A DNA stretch of 64,000 nucleotides, taken from contig NZ_JAGOGJ010000017.1 of the NCBI RefSeq assembly GCF_017996735.1, positions 1-64,000 on the forward strand, read 5' to 3'. Both the position numbers and the translations under genes were made by a program. This document shows, piece by piece, positions 16,663 to 25,273 of this stretch; within the stretch, counting starts at the first letter, position 1; each line of letters opens with the position of its first letter. The notes under the pieces were generated by a model. It did no database searches. It was given only the letters and a program-made list of their open reading frames with translations, and was not told the origin of the DNA. Source of the stretch: Niveispirillum sp. Its GTDB lineage: Bacteria; Pseudomonadota; Alphaproteobacteria; Azospirillales; Azospirillaceae.

Positions 16663-17451
16663 ATGATGCGGTTGCCGATCTATCAGGTTGATGCCTTCAC
16701 CGACACATTGTTTGCGGGCAATCCCGCCGCCGTCGTGCCACTGGAAAGCTGGCTGCCCGACCACCTGATGCAATCCATCGCGGCGGAAAACAATCTGGCC
16801 GAAACCGCCTTTTTTGTGCGGGAGGGGGAGGGGTGGTTCATCCGCTGGTTCACGCCGGTCAATGAAATCGACCTGTGCGGCCATGCCACGCTGGCCTCGG
16901 CCTTCATCATCCGCACAATCATCGACCCCACCGCCGTGACATTCCGCTTCCGGACCAAGGTGGCGGGCGATCTGGCCGTGTCCTATGCGGACGGGCTGTA
17001 CACGCTGGATTTTCCCAGCCGGCCGCCGGTGCCGCAGGAGGTGCATCCCGACCTGATCCGCGCCCTTGGCGGCCCCGTGCCGGAGCAGGTGCTGGCGGCC
17101 CGCGACTGGTTCGTGGTGTACAAGGACGCAGCCACGGTGCGGGCCCTGTCGCCGGATATGGCCTTGCTGTCTGGTGTGGGGCGCATGGTGATCGTCACCG
17201 CACCCGGAGACGGCGGCGTGGATTTTGTCTCACGCTTCTTCGCGCCGATGGACGGCATTCCCGAGGATCCCGTCACCGGCTCCGCCCATTGTACCCTGAT
17301 CCCCTATTGGGCCGACCGTCTTGGTAAAGCCGCGCTGACGGCGCGGCAGGTTTCGGCGCGTGGCGGCAGCCTGTCCTGTCATATGCTGGGTGAGCGGGTG
17401 CATATCGCCGGGCATGCCGTGCTTTATCTGGAGGGTGCCATCCATGTCTGA
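16663..17451 (+). CDS. PhzF-family isomerase/epimerase
   Basis: PhzF-like protein of 262 residues with the two-fold diaminopimelate-epimerase-like layout. The catalytic Glu is in ENNLAETAFF (Glu47), with LCGHATLASAF and the C-terminal DPVTGSAHCTLIPYW glycine-rich loop. Start at 16663 is chosen for the AGGAGA 5 bp upstream. The family isomerises small metabolites, and most members have no known substrate. It overlaps the next lysE gene by 8 bp, so product and exporter may be linked. Confidence 0.87.
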   Translation: MMRLPIYQVDAFTDTLFAGNPAAVVPLESWLPDHLMQSIAAENNLAETAFFVREGEGWFIRWFTPVNEIDLCGHATLASAFIIRTIIDPTAVTFRFRTKVAGDLAVSYADGLYTLDFPSRPPVPQEVHPDLIRALGGPVPEQVLAARDWFVVYKDAATVRALSPDMALLSGVGRMVIVTAPGDGGVDFVSRFFAPMDGIPEDPVTGSAHCTLIPYWADRLGKAALTARQVSARGGSLSCHMLGERVHIAGHAVLYLEGAIHV

Positions 17452-18088
17452 TCCCCTGTTGCCGGTACCGCTGCCGGTCCTGGGTGGGTTTGCGGCGTTG
17501 AGCCTGGGCATGGTGCTGACGCCCGGCCCCAACATGGCCTATCTCGTCTCCCGGTCCATCTGTCAGGGGCGGGCGGCGGGACTGGTTTCCCTGGCCGGCG
17601 TGGGCACGGGCTTTGTCATCTTCCTGACGGCCACGGTCCTGGGGCTGACCGCCATGTTGGCCGCCCTTCCGCTGGCCTTTGATATCGTGCGCTGGGCCGG
17701 CGCCGCCTATCTGGCCTGGCTGGCCTGGAACGCGCTGCGGCCGGGTGGCCATTCGCCCTTCCAGGTGCGGGACCTGCCGCCCGACAGTCCGCGCCGTCTC
17801 TATATGATGGGGCTGGTTACCAACCTGCTCAATCCCAAGGCCGCGATGCTGTACCTGTCGCTGCTGCCGCAATTCATCGATCCCGCGCGTGGGTCAGTGC
17901 TGGCGCAGGGGTTGGAACTGGGGGCCGTGCAGATCGTCATCAGCCTGTCGGTGAATGCCATCTTCATCGTGGTCGGCGGCGGCATCGCGCATTTCCTGGC
18001 CAGCCGTCCGGCCTGGGCGCGGGCGCAGCGCGTGGCGATGGGCACGGTTCTGGCGGGGCTTGCCGCGCATATGGCCGTTAACCGGTAG
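17444..18088 (+). CDS. LysE/RhtB family amino-acid exporter (copy 2)
   Basis: Second LysE-type exporter, 214 residues, with SLGMVLTPGPNMAYLVSRS near the N-terminus (about 19-37) and hydrophobic segments after it. ATG at 17444 overlaps the phzF stop by 8 bp. Two LysE exporters flanking a PhzF enzyme under one MocR regulator suggests efflux or detoxification of a small amino compound and its converted form. It is clearly diverged from copy 1, not a recent duplicate. Confidence 0.87.
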   Translation: MSDPLLPVPLPVLGGFAALSLGMVLTPGPNMAYLVSRSICQGRAAGLVSLAGVGTGFVIFLTATVLGLTAMLAALPLAFDIVRWAGAAYLAWLAWNALRPGGHSPFQVRDLPPDSPRRLYMMGLVTNLLNPKAAMLYLSLLPQFIDPARGSVLAQGLELGAVQIVISLSVNAIFIVVGGGIAHFLASRPAWARAQRVAMGTVLAGLAAHMAVNR

Positions 18089-18096
18089 GGGGCGAC

Positions 18097-18534
18097 ATGG
18101 ATATCTGGGAAGTCCGCCGGGCCGACGGGCATGTCGTCAGCAACGATCCCGCCCGTCTGGATTTTGACGTCATCCATCCGGCCCTGGCATCCAGTTACTG
18201 GTCGCCAGGAATCAGTCGCGAGAAAGTGGAGCGCGCCGCCCGTCATTCGGTGGCCATCGGCCTCTATGGTTTCAATTGTTTCCAGATCGGCTATTGCCGG
18301 GTCATCACCGACCACACCAGTTTTGCGTATCTGGCGGATGTCTGGGTTGACCCGGACCGCCGGGGCGGCGGGCTGGGGACCTTCCTTGTGGATGCTGTTG
18401 TGAACCGGCCGGAATGGGCGGAACTGCGCCGATTCCTGCTGTTTACCGCCGACGCGCACGGGTTGTACGCCAAGTTCGGTTTCCGGGCGCTGGACAAACC
18501 CGAAAGAGCGATGGCCCGGTCCGCGAAAAGCTGA
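18097..18534 (+). CDS. GNAT N-acetyltransferase
   Basis: Acetyltransferase of 145 residues. The acetyl-CoA pyrophosphate-binding loop is DPDRRGGGLGTFLVD, preceded by a strand AYLADVWV, and it ends with YAKFGFRALDKPERAM. Starts 8 bp after the exporter and so probably belongs to the same operon, perhaps N-acetylating the same amino compound. Substrate unknown. Confidence 0.82.
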   Translation: MDIWEVRRADGHVVSNDPARLDFDVIHPALASSYWSPGISREKVERAARHSVAIGLYGFNCFQIGYCRVITDHTSFAYLADVWVDPDRRGGGLGTFLVDAVVNRPEWAELRRFLLFTADAHGLYAKFGFRALDKPERAMARSAKS

Positions 18535-18721
18535 CAATTTCCCGTAAAGGTAGTGTAAACTCCCTATGCCTTTCGGCCTATCCAACCCATCTGTTATTAC
18601 CTTGTTTACCCCGGATGGAGAATTGAGCAAGATAGCCCGGCTTTCAGACGTGCCGGCTGTTGGCATCGACCGCATCCCCCTTGCGGCCGGTGTTGCGGAC
18701 GGTTTTATCGAGCCGTGACCT

Positions 18722-20428
18722 GTGGACAAACAGAAACTCATTGGTGCCGTCCAGACGGTCTATGAACTGCACAGTTTCCACACGGACCTGTGGCTGGTGG
18801 TGCGGGAGTCGCCTGACCTGCGCCAGTTGGAACCCTCCGCTGCCATGCTGGTGCAGCGGAACGAGGTGGACGGCATCCGTCTTGTTCGTCGTTCCGACTA
18901 CAAGGACCATGATTTCGTCACCACCGTGACCATGGTCAAGCGGCTGCGCAATGGTGTGCAGGAGGTGGACCCGCTGGCGCGGGCCAATCCGGGCCGCGAC
19001 GCGTCCTGGTGCGACAGGGCGGAAGACCTGATGGGCGATGTTCAGCGCCAGATGTTCCGCACCTTCTTCGCCCGGTTCCTGGATGAAAAGCGCCTGACGC
19101 CGTTGGAAATCCTGAATTACGAGGTGCATGCCCGCGTGCTGGATCAGGCGGGCACGACGGTGCAGGGGGCGTTGCAGCGCCTGGCCTCCGTCCAGGTGCG
19201 CGGCACCAAGCAGACGGCCGTGTCGCGCATGAAGGAGCTGATGAACATCGCCGATGCCGGCCTTGCCGCGCTGTTGAAGGAAGCCAAGGGCAACCCGCCG
19301 CTGAAGATCGGGCCGGGCGGCCTGCCGGAACTGGTTTCCCTTTACAAGGGACCGGCAGAGGGGCTGGACCGGGCGCTTTATCGCGCCGTCGCCGCCTATC
19401 TTGCGGATGCCAAAAGCTGGGTGGAAAAGCTTGACCGGCTATTCTTGCTGTTCACGCCCGAACTGTCCTTGCGCGAAATGCGCATCCTGGACAGCATGGC
19501 CGCCGAAATCCTGGTCTCTCCCTTCGCGCTGAAGGAACTGGCGGGGCAGGAGAAGTCGCGGCTGGAACTGGTGCTGAACGCCGTCGATCTTTATGTCGGC
19601 AATCTGGGGGCAGGGGAGGGAGAGCAGCCGACGGGTGTGAAGGCCTTGTCGATGCTGCTGTCGGAGGGGCTGTTGCCCCGCACCATGGCCGAATTGCGCC
19701 TGGGCTTGCTGCGTCATCTCCATTCCCGGCTGCCGCTGCGCAGCGACCGCGGCATCCGGGATGAGATGGAGGCGACGGTTGAGGTCATCACCTATCTGCG
19801 CCGCCACGCCCCGCCCTTGGCCCGCGACGAGGAGGTGCTGGAAGCCCTGGCCCAGCGTGCCGACCGCTTGATCCAGCCCGAAGCCATGTCCGAACTGATT
19901 GGTCCCATCCGGGGGACCATGTCCAAGGCTGAAACCGTGCTGTCGCTGGCGGAAATCGCACCCGGCGAGGCGCCCAAGGCCAAGATCGCGACATATCTGC
20001 GCAGCCTGATCGTGCCGGAGGATTTTATCCGCGAGGTTGGCAACCGGATGGAGGCGATCAAGACATTGGGCACGATGGCCCGGCGCATCGTGATGTCGGG
20101 CATGCCGGCGGCGCCGAAACGCGAAATGGCTGAAATTCTCGACAGCGCTATCTTCGACGGCATCCGCACGGAAATCCTGGCCAATCAGGGCATGCCCTTT
20201 GCCGACCGCATCCTGACCATCGTTCGCCTGTGCGGCGGCCTGCCGGAGGGGCGGGCGCGGCAACTGGCGGCGGATCAGTTGACCCAGGCCTTGAAGCGGC
20301 CGGAATTCATCCTGAACTATCTGGAACGGTTCCCCGGCGCGACGGAACGCCGGGATGCCTATTTCAAGCTTTGCAATGCAATGCTGGAGTCGGGCCTGGT
20401 GGACAAGTCGCTGCTGCCGATGGGGTAG
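18722..20428 (+). CDS. Large helical protein of unknown function
   Basis: Soluble protein of 568 residues with a GTG start; I do not recognise its family. It is leucine- and charge-rich and predicted by eye to be mostly alpha-helical, without signal peptide, membrane segment or Cys/His metal clusters. The N-terminal 70 residues (VYELHSFHTDLWLVVRESPD) look like a small folded domain. The 187 bp upstream hold no gene. Followed at once by the 88-bp tandem repeats. Confidence 0.7.
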   Translation: MDKQKLIGAVQTVYELHSFHTDLWLVVRESPDLRQLEPSAAMLVQRNEVDGIRLVRRSDYKDHDFVTTVTMVKRLRNGVQEVDPLARANPGRDASWCDRAEDLMGDVQRQMFRTFFARFLDEKRLTPLEILNYEVHARVLDQAGTTVQGALQRLASVQVRGTKQTAVSRMKELMNIADAGLAALLKEAKGNPPLKIGPGGLPELVSLYKGPAEGLDRALYRAVAAYLADAKSWVEKLDRLFLLFTPELSLREMRILDSMAAEILVSPFALKELAGQEKSRLELVLNAVDLYVGNLGAGEGEQPTGVKALSMLLSEGLLPRTMAELRLGLLRHLHSRLPLRSDRGIRDEMEATVEVITYLRRHAPPLARDEEVLEALAQRADRLIQPEAMSELIGPIRGTMSKAETVLSLAEIAPGEAPKAKIATYLRSLIVPEDFIREVGNRMEAIKTLGTMARRIVMSGMPAAPKREMAEILDSAIFDGIRTEILANQGMPFADRILTIVRLCGGLPEGRARQLAADQLTQALKRPEFILNYLERFPGATERRDAYFKLCNAMLESGLVDKSLLPMG

Positions 20429-20450
20429 TAATCATCGCCTGACCTTCTCA

Positions 20451-20707
20451 GGCCGGCGACCGCCGGCCCGGCGCCCATGCGCCGTAAGCCAAGCCGCCGG
20501 ATGGCGGCGCCCGGCGTTTGAGGGAACAAAGAAAAACAGGCCGGCGACCGCCGGCCCGGCGCCCATGCGCCGTAAGCCAAGCCGCCGGATGGCGGCGCCC
20601 GGCGTTTGAGGGAACAAAGAAAAACAGGCCGGCGCCCGCCGGCCCGGCGCCCATGCGCCGTAAGCCAAGCCGCCGGATGGCGGCGCCCGGCGTTGAGGGA
20701 ACAAACT
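20451..20707. repeat. Three tandem copies of an 88-bp hairpin-rich unit
   Basis: Units start at 20451, 20539 and 20627. Copies 1 and 2 appear identical; copy 3 has one substitution (GCGACC to GCGCCC) and a 1-bp deletion near its end. Each unit carries two nested GC hairpins (GCCGGCGACCGCCGGC and GCCGCCGGATGGCGGC) and an AT-rich tail, GGGAACAAAGAAAAA. Units abut with no unique spacers, so this is not CRISPR. Confidence 0.9.
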
Positions 20708-20755
20708 AAAACCAACCAAAACTAATATTCTTTCCCCTGCGTGGGTCGCAGGGCA

Positions 20756-20871
20756 GAAATCTTATCCACGCGCAGCGATGCCCCATTGACGGGCAGTTGC
20801 CCAATCAATAGCTTCGGCGGCGGGTCACACCCCCCCAACGGGGTGCTACTATTCTGGAAGGAATAGCCATA
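20756..20871 (+). promoter_or_regulatory. serC 5' leader with hairpin (possible serC-motif RNA)
   Basis: About 115 bp of untranslated sequence precede serC. A 6-bp stem CACCCC/GGGGTG (20828-20833 with 20840-20845) lies 26 bp before the ATG. A conserved cis-acting serC RNA motif is known upstream of alphaproteobacterial serC; this leader is in the right place but I could not align it to the consensus. Confidence 0.3.
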
Positions 20872-22029
20872 ATGGCTGCGCCGAAGCCGGGCAATCGCCC
20901 CGCCAATCCGCAATTCTCGTCCGGTCCCTGCGCCAAGCGCCCCGGATGGACGATCGAAGCCCTGAAGGGCGCCCTGACGGGCCGCTCGCACCGCTCCAAG
21001 CCCGGCAAGGCCAAGCTGGAGCAGGTGATTACCCTCTCCAAGGACATTCTGGGCATCCCCGCTGATTACCGGCTGGGCATTGTTCCCGCCTCTGACACGG
21101 GCGCCGTTGAAATGGCGCTGTGGTCGCTGCTGGGTGCCCGTGGCGTCGACATGCTGGCCTGGGAATCCTTCGGCAAGGATTGGGTCACCGACGTCGTCAA
21201 GCAGCTCAAGCTGACCGATGTCCGTCAGATGGTCGCCGGCTACGGCGCGCTGCCCGACCTCGCCGCCGTGGATTTCTCCCGCGATGTCGTCTTCACCTGG
21301 AACGGCACGACGTCCGGCGTCCGCGTCGCCAATGGCGACTGGATCGCCGCTGACCGCGAAGGCCTGACCATCTGCGACGCGACGTCGGCCGCGTTCGCCA
21401 TGGACCTGCCCTGGGACAAGCTGGATGTCGTCACCTGGTCCTGGCAGAAGGTGCTGGGCGGTGAAGCGGCGCACGGCATGATCGCGCTCAGCCCCCGCGC
21501 CGTCGACCGGCTGCTGAATTACAAGCCGGCCTGGCCGTTGCCGAAGATTTTCCGCATGGCCAGCAATGGCAAGCTGTCGGAAGGCATCTTCAAGGGCGAG
21601 ACGATCAACACCCCGTCGATGATCGCCGTGGAAGACGCGCTGGACGGCCTCAACTGGGCCAAGTCCGTAGGCGGTCTGGAAGGGCTGATCGGCCGGTCGG
21701 AAGGTAACCTGAAGGCCGTGGCCGACTGGGTCGCCAAGACCGACTGGGTCGATTTCCTGGCCGACACGGTGGAGAGCCGCTCCTGCACCTCCATCTGCCT
21801 GAAGATCGTCGACCCCTGGGCGACGGAACAGCCGGCGGAAGCCCAGGCGGAAATCGCCAAGAAGCTGACCAGCCTGCTGGAAAAGGAAGGCGTGGCGCTG
21901 GACGCCGGGTCCTACCGCGATGCCCCGCCGGGCATCCGCATCTGGGGCGGCGCCACCGTGGAAAATGCCGACATCGTGGCCCTGCTGCCCTGGCTCGACT
22001 GGGCCTATGCGACGGTCAAGGCCGGCTGA
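20872..22029 (+). CDS. serC: Phosphoserine aminotransferase
   Basis: SerC of 385 residues, converting 3-phosphohydroxypyruvate and glutamate to phosphoserine in serine biosynthesis. N-terminal [15 protein letters not shown] and the PLP-Lys region [15 protein letters not shown] are characteristic of the alphaproteobacterial type. GGAAGGA lies 7 bp before the ATG. It precedes serA by 201 bp; the pair supplies serine, which is also the substrate of the serine palmitoyltransferase elsewhere in this window. Confidence 0.95.
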   Translation: MAAPKPGNRPANPQFSSGPCAKRPGWTIEALKGALTGRSHRSKPGKAKLEQVITLSKDILGIPADYRLGIVPASDTGAVEMALWSLLGARGVDMLAWESFGKDWVTDVVKQLKLTDVRQMVAGYGALPDLAAVDFSRDVVFTWNGTTSGVRVANGDWIAADREGLTICDATSAAFAMDLPWDKLDVVTWSWQKVLGGEAAHGMIALSPRAVDRLLNYKPAWPLPKIFRMASNGKLSEGIFKGETINTPSMIAVEDALDGLNWAKSVGGLEGLIGRSEGNLKAVADWVAKTDWVDFLADTVESRSCTSICLKIVDPWATEQPAEAQAEIAKKLTSLLEKEGVALDAGSYRDAPPGIRIWGGATVENADIVALLPWLDWAYATVKAG

Positions 22030-22054
22030 TTTCCTGATTTGTGACGGGTGACCC

Positions 22055-22183
22055 TTACCCTCCCATCGCCTTGCGGCGATGGGCCCTCCTTCTCCCGCCA
22101 GGCGGTAGAGGGGCATATTCCGCCCCTCGCCCACGACAGTGGGAGAGGGAGGGGCCCGCCCGCGATGCGGGTGGGAGGGTGAA
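22055..22183. repeat. Structured palindromic repeat element, copy A
   Basis: Outer inverted repeat ACCCTCCC ... GGGAGGGT; just inside each end a variable hairpin (ATCGCC/GGCGAT left, CCCGC/GCGGG right); then a conserved inner inverted repeat GGGCCCTCCTTCTCCCGC ... GGGAGAGGGAGGGGCCC. Related copies at 25103-25244 and 32847-32982. It fills most of the serC-serA gap. Confidence 0.85.
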
Positions 22184-22230
22184 CCCCGCTTCCCCATGAC
22201 ATCCCGCATCTTCATGCGAAGGACACTTCC

Positions 22231-23811
22231 ATGCCCAAGGTTCTGATTTCCGACAGCCTGAGCCCGCGCGCCGTTGAGATTTTCAAGGAGCGCGGTGTCG
22301 AGGTCGACGTCAAGGTCGGCCTGAAGCCCGACGAGCTGAAGGCCATCATCGGCGAGTATGATGGTCTGGCCATCCGTTCCAACACCAAGGTGACCAAGGA
22401 TATCCTGGCCGCCGCCACCAACCTGAAGGTTGTCGGCCGCGCCGGTATCGGTGTCGACAATGTCGATATCCCGGCCGCCACGGCCCGTGGCGTCGTCGTG
22501 ATGAACACGCCGTTCGGCAATTCCATCACGACGGCCGAGCACGCCATCGCCATGATGTTTGCACTGGCCCGTGAAATCCCGGCTGCCAACGCGTCGACCC
22601 ATGCCGGCAAGTGGGAAAAGAACCGCTTCATGGGCGTGGAGCTGTTCGGCAAGGTGCTGGGCGTCATCGGCTGCGGCAATATCGGCGGCATCGTCGCGGA
22701 TCGCGCCATCGGCCTGAAGATGAAGGTCATCGCCTTCGACCCGTTCCTGTCGCCCGAGCGCGCCACCGAAATCGGCGTGGAGAAGGTGGAACTGGAAGAC
22801 CTGCTGAAGCGCGCCGACTTCATCACCCTGCACACGCCGCTGACCGAGGCCACCAAGGGCGTGCTGGACGCCAAGGCCCTGGCCAAGACCAAGAAGGGCG
22901 TGCGCATCATCAACTGCGCCCGCGGCGGCCTGATCGTGGAAGAGGCTCTGCAGGCCGCCATCGAGGCGGGCCATGTGGCCGGCGCCGCGCTGGACGTGTT
23001 CGCGGAGGAGCCGGCCAAGGCCCACCCGCTGTTCGGCAATGAAAAGGTCGTGGCCACCCCGCATCTGGGTGCGTCGACCACCGAAGCGCAGGAAAATGTT
23101 GCCCTGCAGGTGGCCGAGCAGTTGGCCGACTATCTGGTCAATGGTGCCGTGGTCAACGCGCTGAACATGCCGTCGGTCACCGCCGAGGAAGCCCCGCGCC
23201 TGCGTCCCTATATGAAGCTGGCCGAGCAGTTGGGCGGTTTCGTGGGCCAGTTGATCGACGGCAATCTGAAGGGTGTCGCCATCGAGTATGAAGGCCAGGC
23301 CGCGACGCTGAACACCCGTCCGCTGACCGCCATCGTGCTGAAGGGCCTGCTGGGTCCGCTGATGGAATCGGTGAACATGGTCAACGCCCCCGTCATCGCC
23401 AAGGAGCGTGACATCAAGGTGGCCGAAACCAAGCGCACCAATGACGGCGATTATCAGACCCTGGTCCGTATCATCGTCACCACGGACAAGGGCACCAACA
23501 GCGTCACCGGCACCCTGTTCGGCGGCGACAAGCCCCGTCTGGTCGAAATCGACGAGGTTCCGATCGAGGCCGAAGTCACCAACCACATGCTGTTCATCCG
23601 CAACGAGGACAAGCCGGGCTTCATCGGCAAGCTGGGCACCACCCTTGGCAATGCCGGCGTGAACATCGCCACCTTCCACCTGGGCCGTACCGCCCCCGGC
23701 GCCAATGCCATCTGCCTGGTCTCCGTCGACCAGGAAGTGGGTGAGGAACTGCTGGCCACCATCCGGGCCCTGCCCAGTGTGGTCCGCGTCGCTGGTCTGG
23801 CCTTTGCCTGA
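22231..23811 (+). CDS. serA: D-3-phosphoglycerate dehydrogenase
   Basis: SerA of 526 residues, first step of serine biosynthesis (3-phosphoglycerate to phosphohydroxypyruvate). Substrate-binding N-domain, Rossmann motif GVIGCGNIGG (about 149-158), ARGGLIVEEAL active-site loop, LGASTTEAQENVA with the catalytic His region, then the long form's ASB and ACT domains (DKPGFIGKLGTTLGNAGVN at the C-terminus). The ACT domain suggests serine feedback. Follows serC across a repeat element and ends with a strong terminator. Confidence 0.96.
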   Translation: MPKVLISDSLSPRAVEIFKERGVEVDVKVGLKPDELKAIIGEYDGLAIRSNTKVTKDILAAATNLKVVGRAGIGVDNVDIPAATARGVVVMNTPFGNSITTAEHAIAMMFALAREIPAANASTHAGKWEKNRFMGVELFGKVLGVIGCGNIGGIVADRAIGLKMKVIAFDPFLSPERATEIGVEKVELEDLLKRADFITLHTPLTEATKGVLDAKALAKTKKGVRIINCARGGLIVEEALQAAIEAGHVAGAALDVFAEEPAKAHPLFGNEKVVATPHLGASTTEAQENVALQVAEQLADYLVNGAVVNALNMPSVTAEEAPRLRPYMKLAEQLGGFVGQLIDGNLKGVAIEYEGQAATLNTRPLTAIVLKGLLGPLMESVNMVNAPVIAKERDIKVAETKRTNDGDYQTLVRIIVTTDKGTNSVTGTLFGGDKPRLVEIDEVPIEAEVTNHMLFIRNEDKPGFIGKLGTTLGNAGVNIATFHLGRTAPGANAICLVSVDQEVGEELLATIRALPSVVRVAGLAFA

Positions 23812-23838
23812 TCACCATCAGGATTAAGTGTCGTGATG

Positions 23839-23868
23839 AAGGGAGGGCGTCAGCCCTCCCTTTTTTCT
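23839..23868 (+). terminator. Intrinsic terminator after serA
   Basis: Stem AAGGGAGGGC (23839-23848) with GCCCTCCCTT (23853-23862), GTCA loop, followed by a run of T to 23866. It lies 27 bp after the serA stop. Confidence 0.92.
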
Positions 23869-23881
23869 TGGCTGATCGCGA

Positions 23882-24445
23882 TCAGGTCGGCGTTGCCCCG
23901 GCGGGCCGGAGATAGGCCAGCATGTGGGCCACATAGTCGGCCTTGCCCAGTGCCACACCCTGCTGACGCAGGATGGCGTAAGCTGTGGTCAGGTGAAAAT
24001 AGAACTGCGGCAGGCACCAGTCCCGGGCGTACTGCTCGGCCGACATGTCAAAGATCATGCCGTTGGGCAGGGTCAGGGAGATCGTCCGCCCCCCATGCTG
24101 ATCCAGCGCGCCGGCTTCCAGGCCCGTCAGGAACCCGATCGCATCCGACAAGCATTCACGCGCCTGTGTCCAGGTGCCGGGATCGGTATTGGCGGCCCAG
24201 CCCTGCTGGCGGACGGACAGTAGCGGATCGGGCAGAGCCAGCCCCTGAAGCCGGTAGAACGGCTCCTGCGCCTGAAAGCAGGCGAAGCGGATTTGTGCCG
24301 ACAGGGGATACATGTCGGGCGCCAGACGAGTCGAGAGCGAGGCCGCCCTGTCGGTTCCCTGATGGGCCTCCACCTTGTCCAGCCAGCCGTCCATGGCGCG
24401 CAGCATCTGTGTGAAGGTGGGAACCAGAAGCTCATGCAATGACAT
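23882..24445 (-). CDS. DUF1993 family protein
   Basis: Protein of 187 residues matching the DUF1993 layout (a DinB-like four-helix bundle): start MSLHELLVPTFTQMLRAMDGWL, a central YPLSAQIRFACFQAQEP segment and a C-terminal LPQFYFHLTTAYAILRQQG. Function of the family is unknown. Convergent with serA across the shared terminator; no operon partner. The 216 bp before the next gene hold nothing I can identify. Confidence 0.8.
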   Translation of the reverse strand: MSLHELLVPTFTQMLRAMDGWLDKVEAHQGTDRAASLSTRLAPDMYPLSAQIRFACFQAQEPFYRLQGLALPDPLLSVRQQGWAANTDPGTWTQARECLSDAIGFLTGLEAGALDQHGGRTISLTLPNGMIFDMSAEQYARDWCLPQFYFHLTTAYAILRQQGVALGKADYVAHMLAYLRPAGATPT

Positions 24446-24661
24446 TTCGTCCCTCGTCAGGTTGATCGTACCCGGACTGTAGCGCGTGCGGTGGGGAACA
24501 GGGTGACCCCGTCGCCACGGGCGCCGCTCCTGCTATCCGAAAGTGATGCCTCCGGTGGAAAATCGTAACCATTCCGCTCGACAGTTTGTGCTATGTAATC
24601 AACCGGACCCGCCATAACGGGGCCATGATCGGACAACCCCTGAGACGCAAGGCCTTTGCAG

Positions 24662-25024
24662 ATGAAGTACGGCAGCGAATCGAGCAATCTCTCCGGCGCT
24701 GGCAAGAGCGAGGTTTCCTCCGCCTTGCAGGAAATCAGCCGTGAACTGGAAGGCCTGCGGACCGAGATTGAGAAGGTCGGCACGGTGGCGCAGCAGATCG
24801 ACGCCATCGCCAAGCAGACCAACCTGCTGGCCCTGAACGCCACCATCGAAGCCGCCCGCGCGGGCGAGGCCGGCAAGGGCTTCGCGGTCGTGGCCGGTGA
24901 GGTGAAGAACCTGTCGGGTCAGACTGCCGCCGCCACGGCCGAAATCTCTGCCGTGCTGCAGAGCCTGACCAAGCGCACCCAGCATCTGGGCCAGTTGGTC
25001 GAGCGGGCCATCACCCACGCCTGA
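24662..25024 (+). CDS. Stand-alone chemoreceptor signalling-tip protein
   Basis: Only 120 residues, consisting almost entirely of the hairpin tip of a methyl-accepting chemotaxis protein: [20 protein letters not shown] and [20 protein letters not shown], flanked by about 45 residues of coiled-coil helix. It has no membrane segment, HAMP or sensor domain. ATG at 24662 preferred over a TTG at 24656. The tip is intact where CheA and CheW bind in full receptors, so it may be a soluble modulator of a receptor array. A decayed receptor remnant is the alternative, although both ends look clean. Confidence 0.72.
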   Translation: MKYGSESSNLSGAGKSEVSSALQEISRELEGLRTEIEKVGTVAQQIDAIAKQTNLLALNATIEAARAGEAGKGFAVVAGEVKNLSGQTAAATAEISAVLQSLTKRTQHLGQLVERAITHA

Positions 25025-25102
25025 TCGCGTGTTGTGAGAGTGGAAAGGGCGGTGCCGGCGACGGCGCCGCCTTTTGCGTTTTTGATTGTCGATAAACCTC
25101 CC

Positions 25103-25244
25103 CCCTCACCCTCCCGTTGCCTGACGCCAACGGGCCCCTCCCTCTCCCGCAAGCGGTAGAGGGGCGAAATCAAGATACGCCCCTCGCCCACGAGAGTGGG
25201 AGAGGGAGGGGCCCAAGCCTGCCAAGGCTTGGGAGGGTGAGGGG
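25103..25244. repeat. Structured palindromic repeat element, copy B
   Basis: Same layout as copies A and C: outer CCCTCACCCTCCC ... GGGAGGGTGAGGG, variable hairpins CGTTG/CAACG (left) and AAGCCT/AGGCTT (right), conserved inner GGGCCCCTCCCTCTCCCGC ... GGGAGAGGGAGGGGCCC. It lies in the gap before the HI0933-type flavoprotein gene. Confidence 0.88.
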
Positions 25245-25273
25245 CAGCACCAGCCCTGCCAAGGAACCATATC

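Larger units (their letters stand above)
20429..20871. other. 443-bp gene-free stretch: tandem repeat plus serC leader
   Basis: The left half is the 88-bp tandem repeat array (20451-20707). The right half, from about 20710, is an untranslated leader before serC with a short GC hairpin. Frames open through the repeats shift from unit to unit (88 is not a multiple of 3), so none is credible as protein. Confidence 0.7.

Noticed and set aside
20451..20707. CRISPR-like array
   Set aside because: Units are directly tandem with no unique spacers and no cas genes nearby.
20359..20715. Repetitive protein encoded on the minus strand through the 88-bp repeats
   Set aside because: 88 is not divisible by three, so the reading frame changes in each unit; no start signals and no family.
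20722..23679. A 985-codon open frame on the minus strand opposite serC and serA
   Set aside because: Antisense shadow of two well-conserved enzymes.
24662..25024. Pseudogene fragment of a chemoreceptor
   Set aside because: Not excluded, but there is no receptor-like sequence in any frame upstream and both ends of the frame are clean, so it was kept as a gene.
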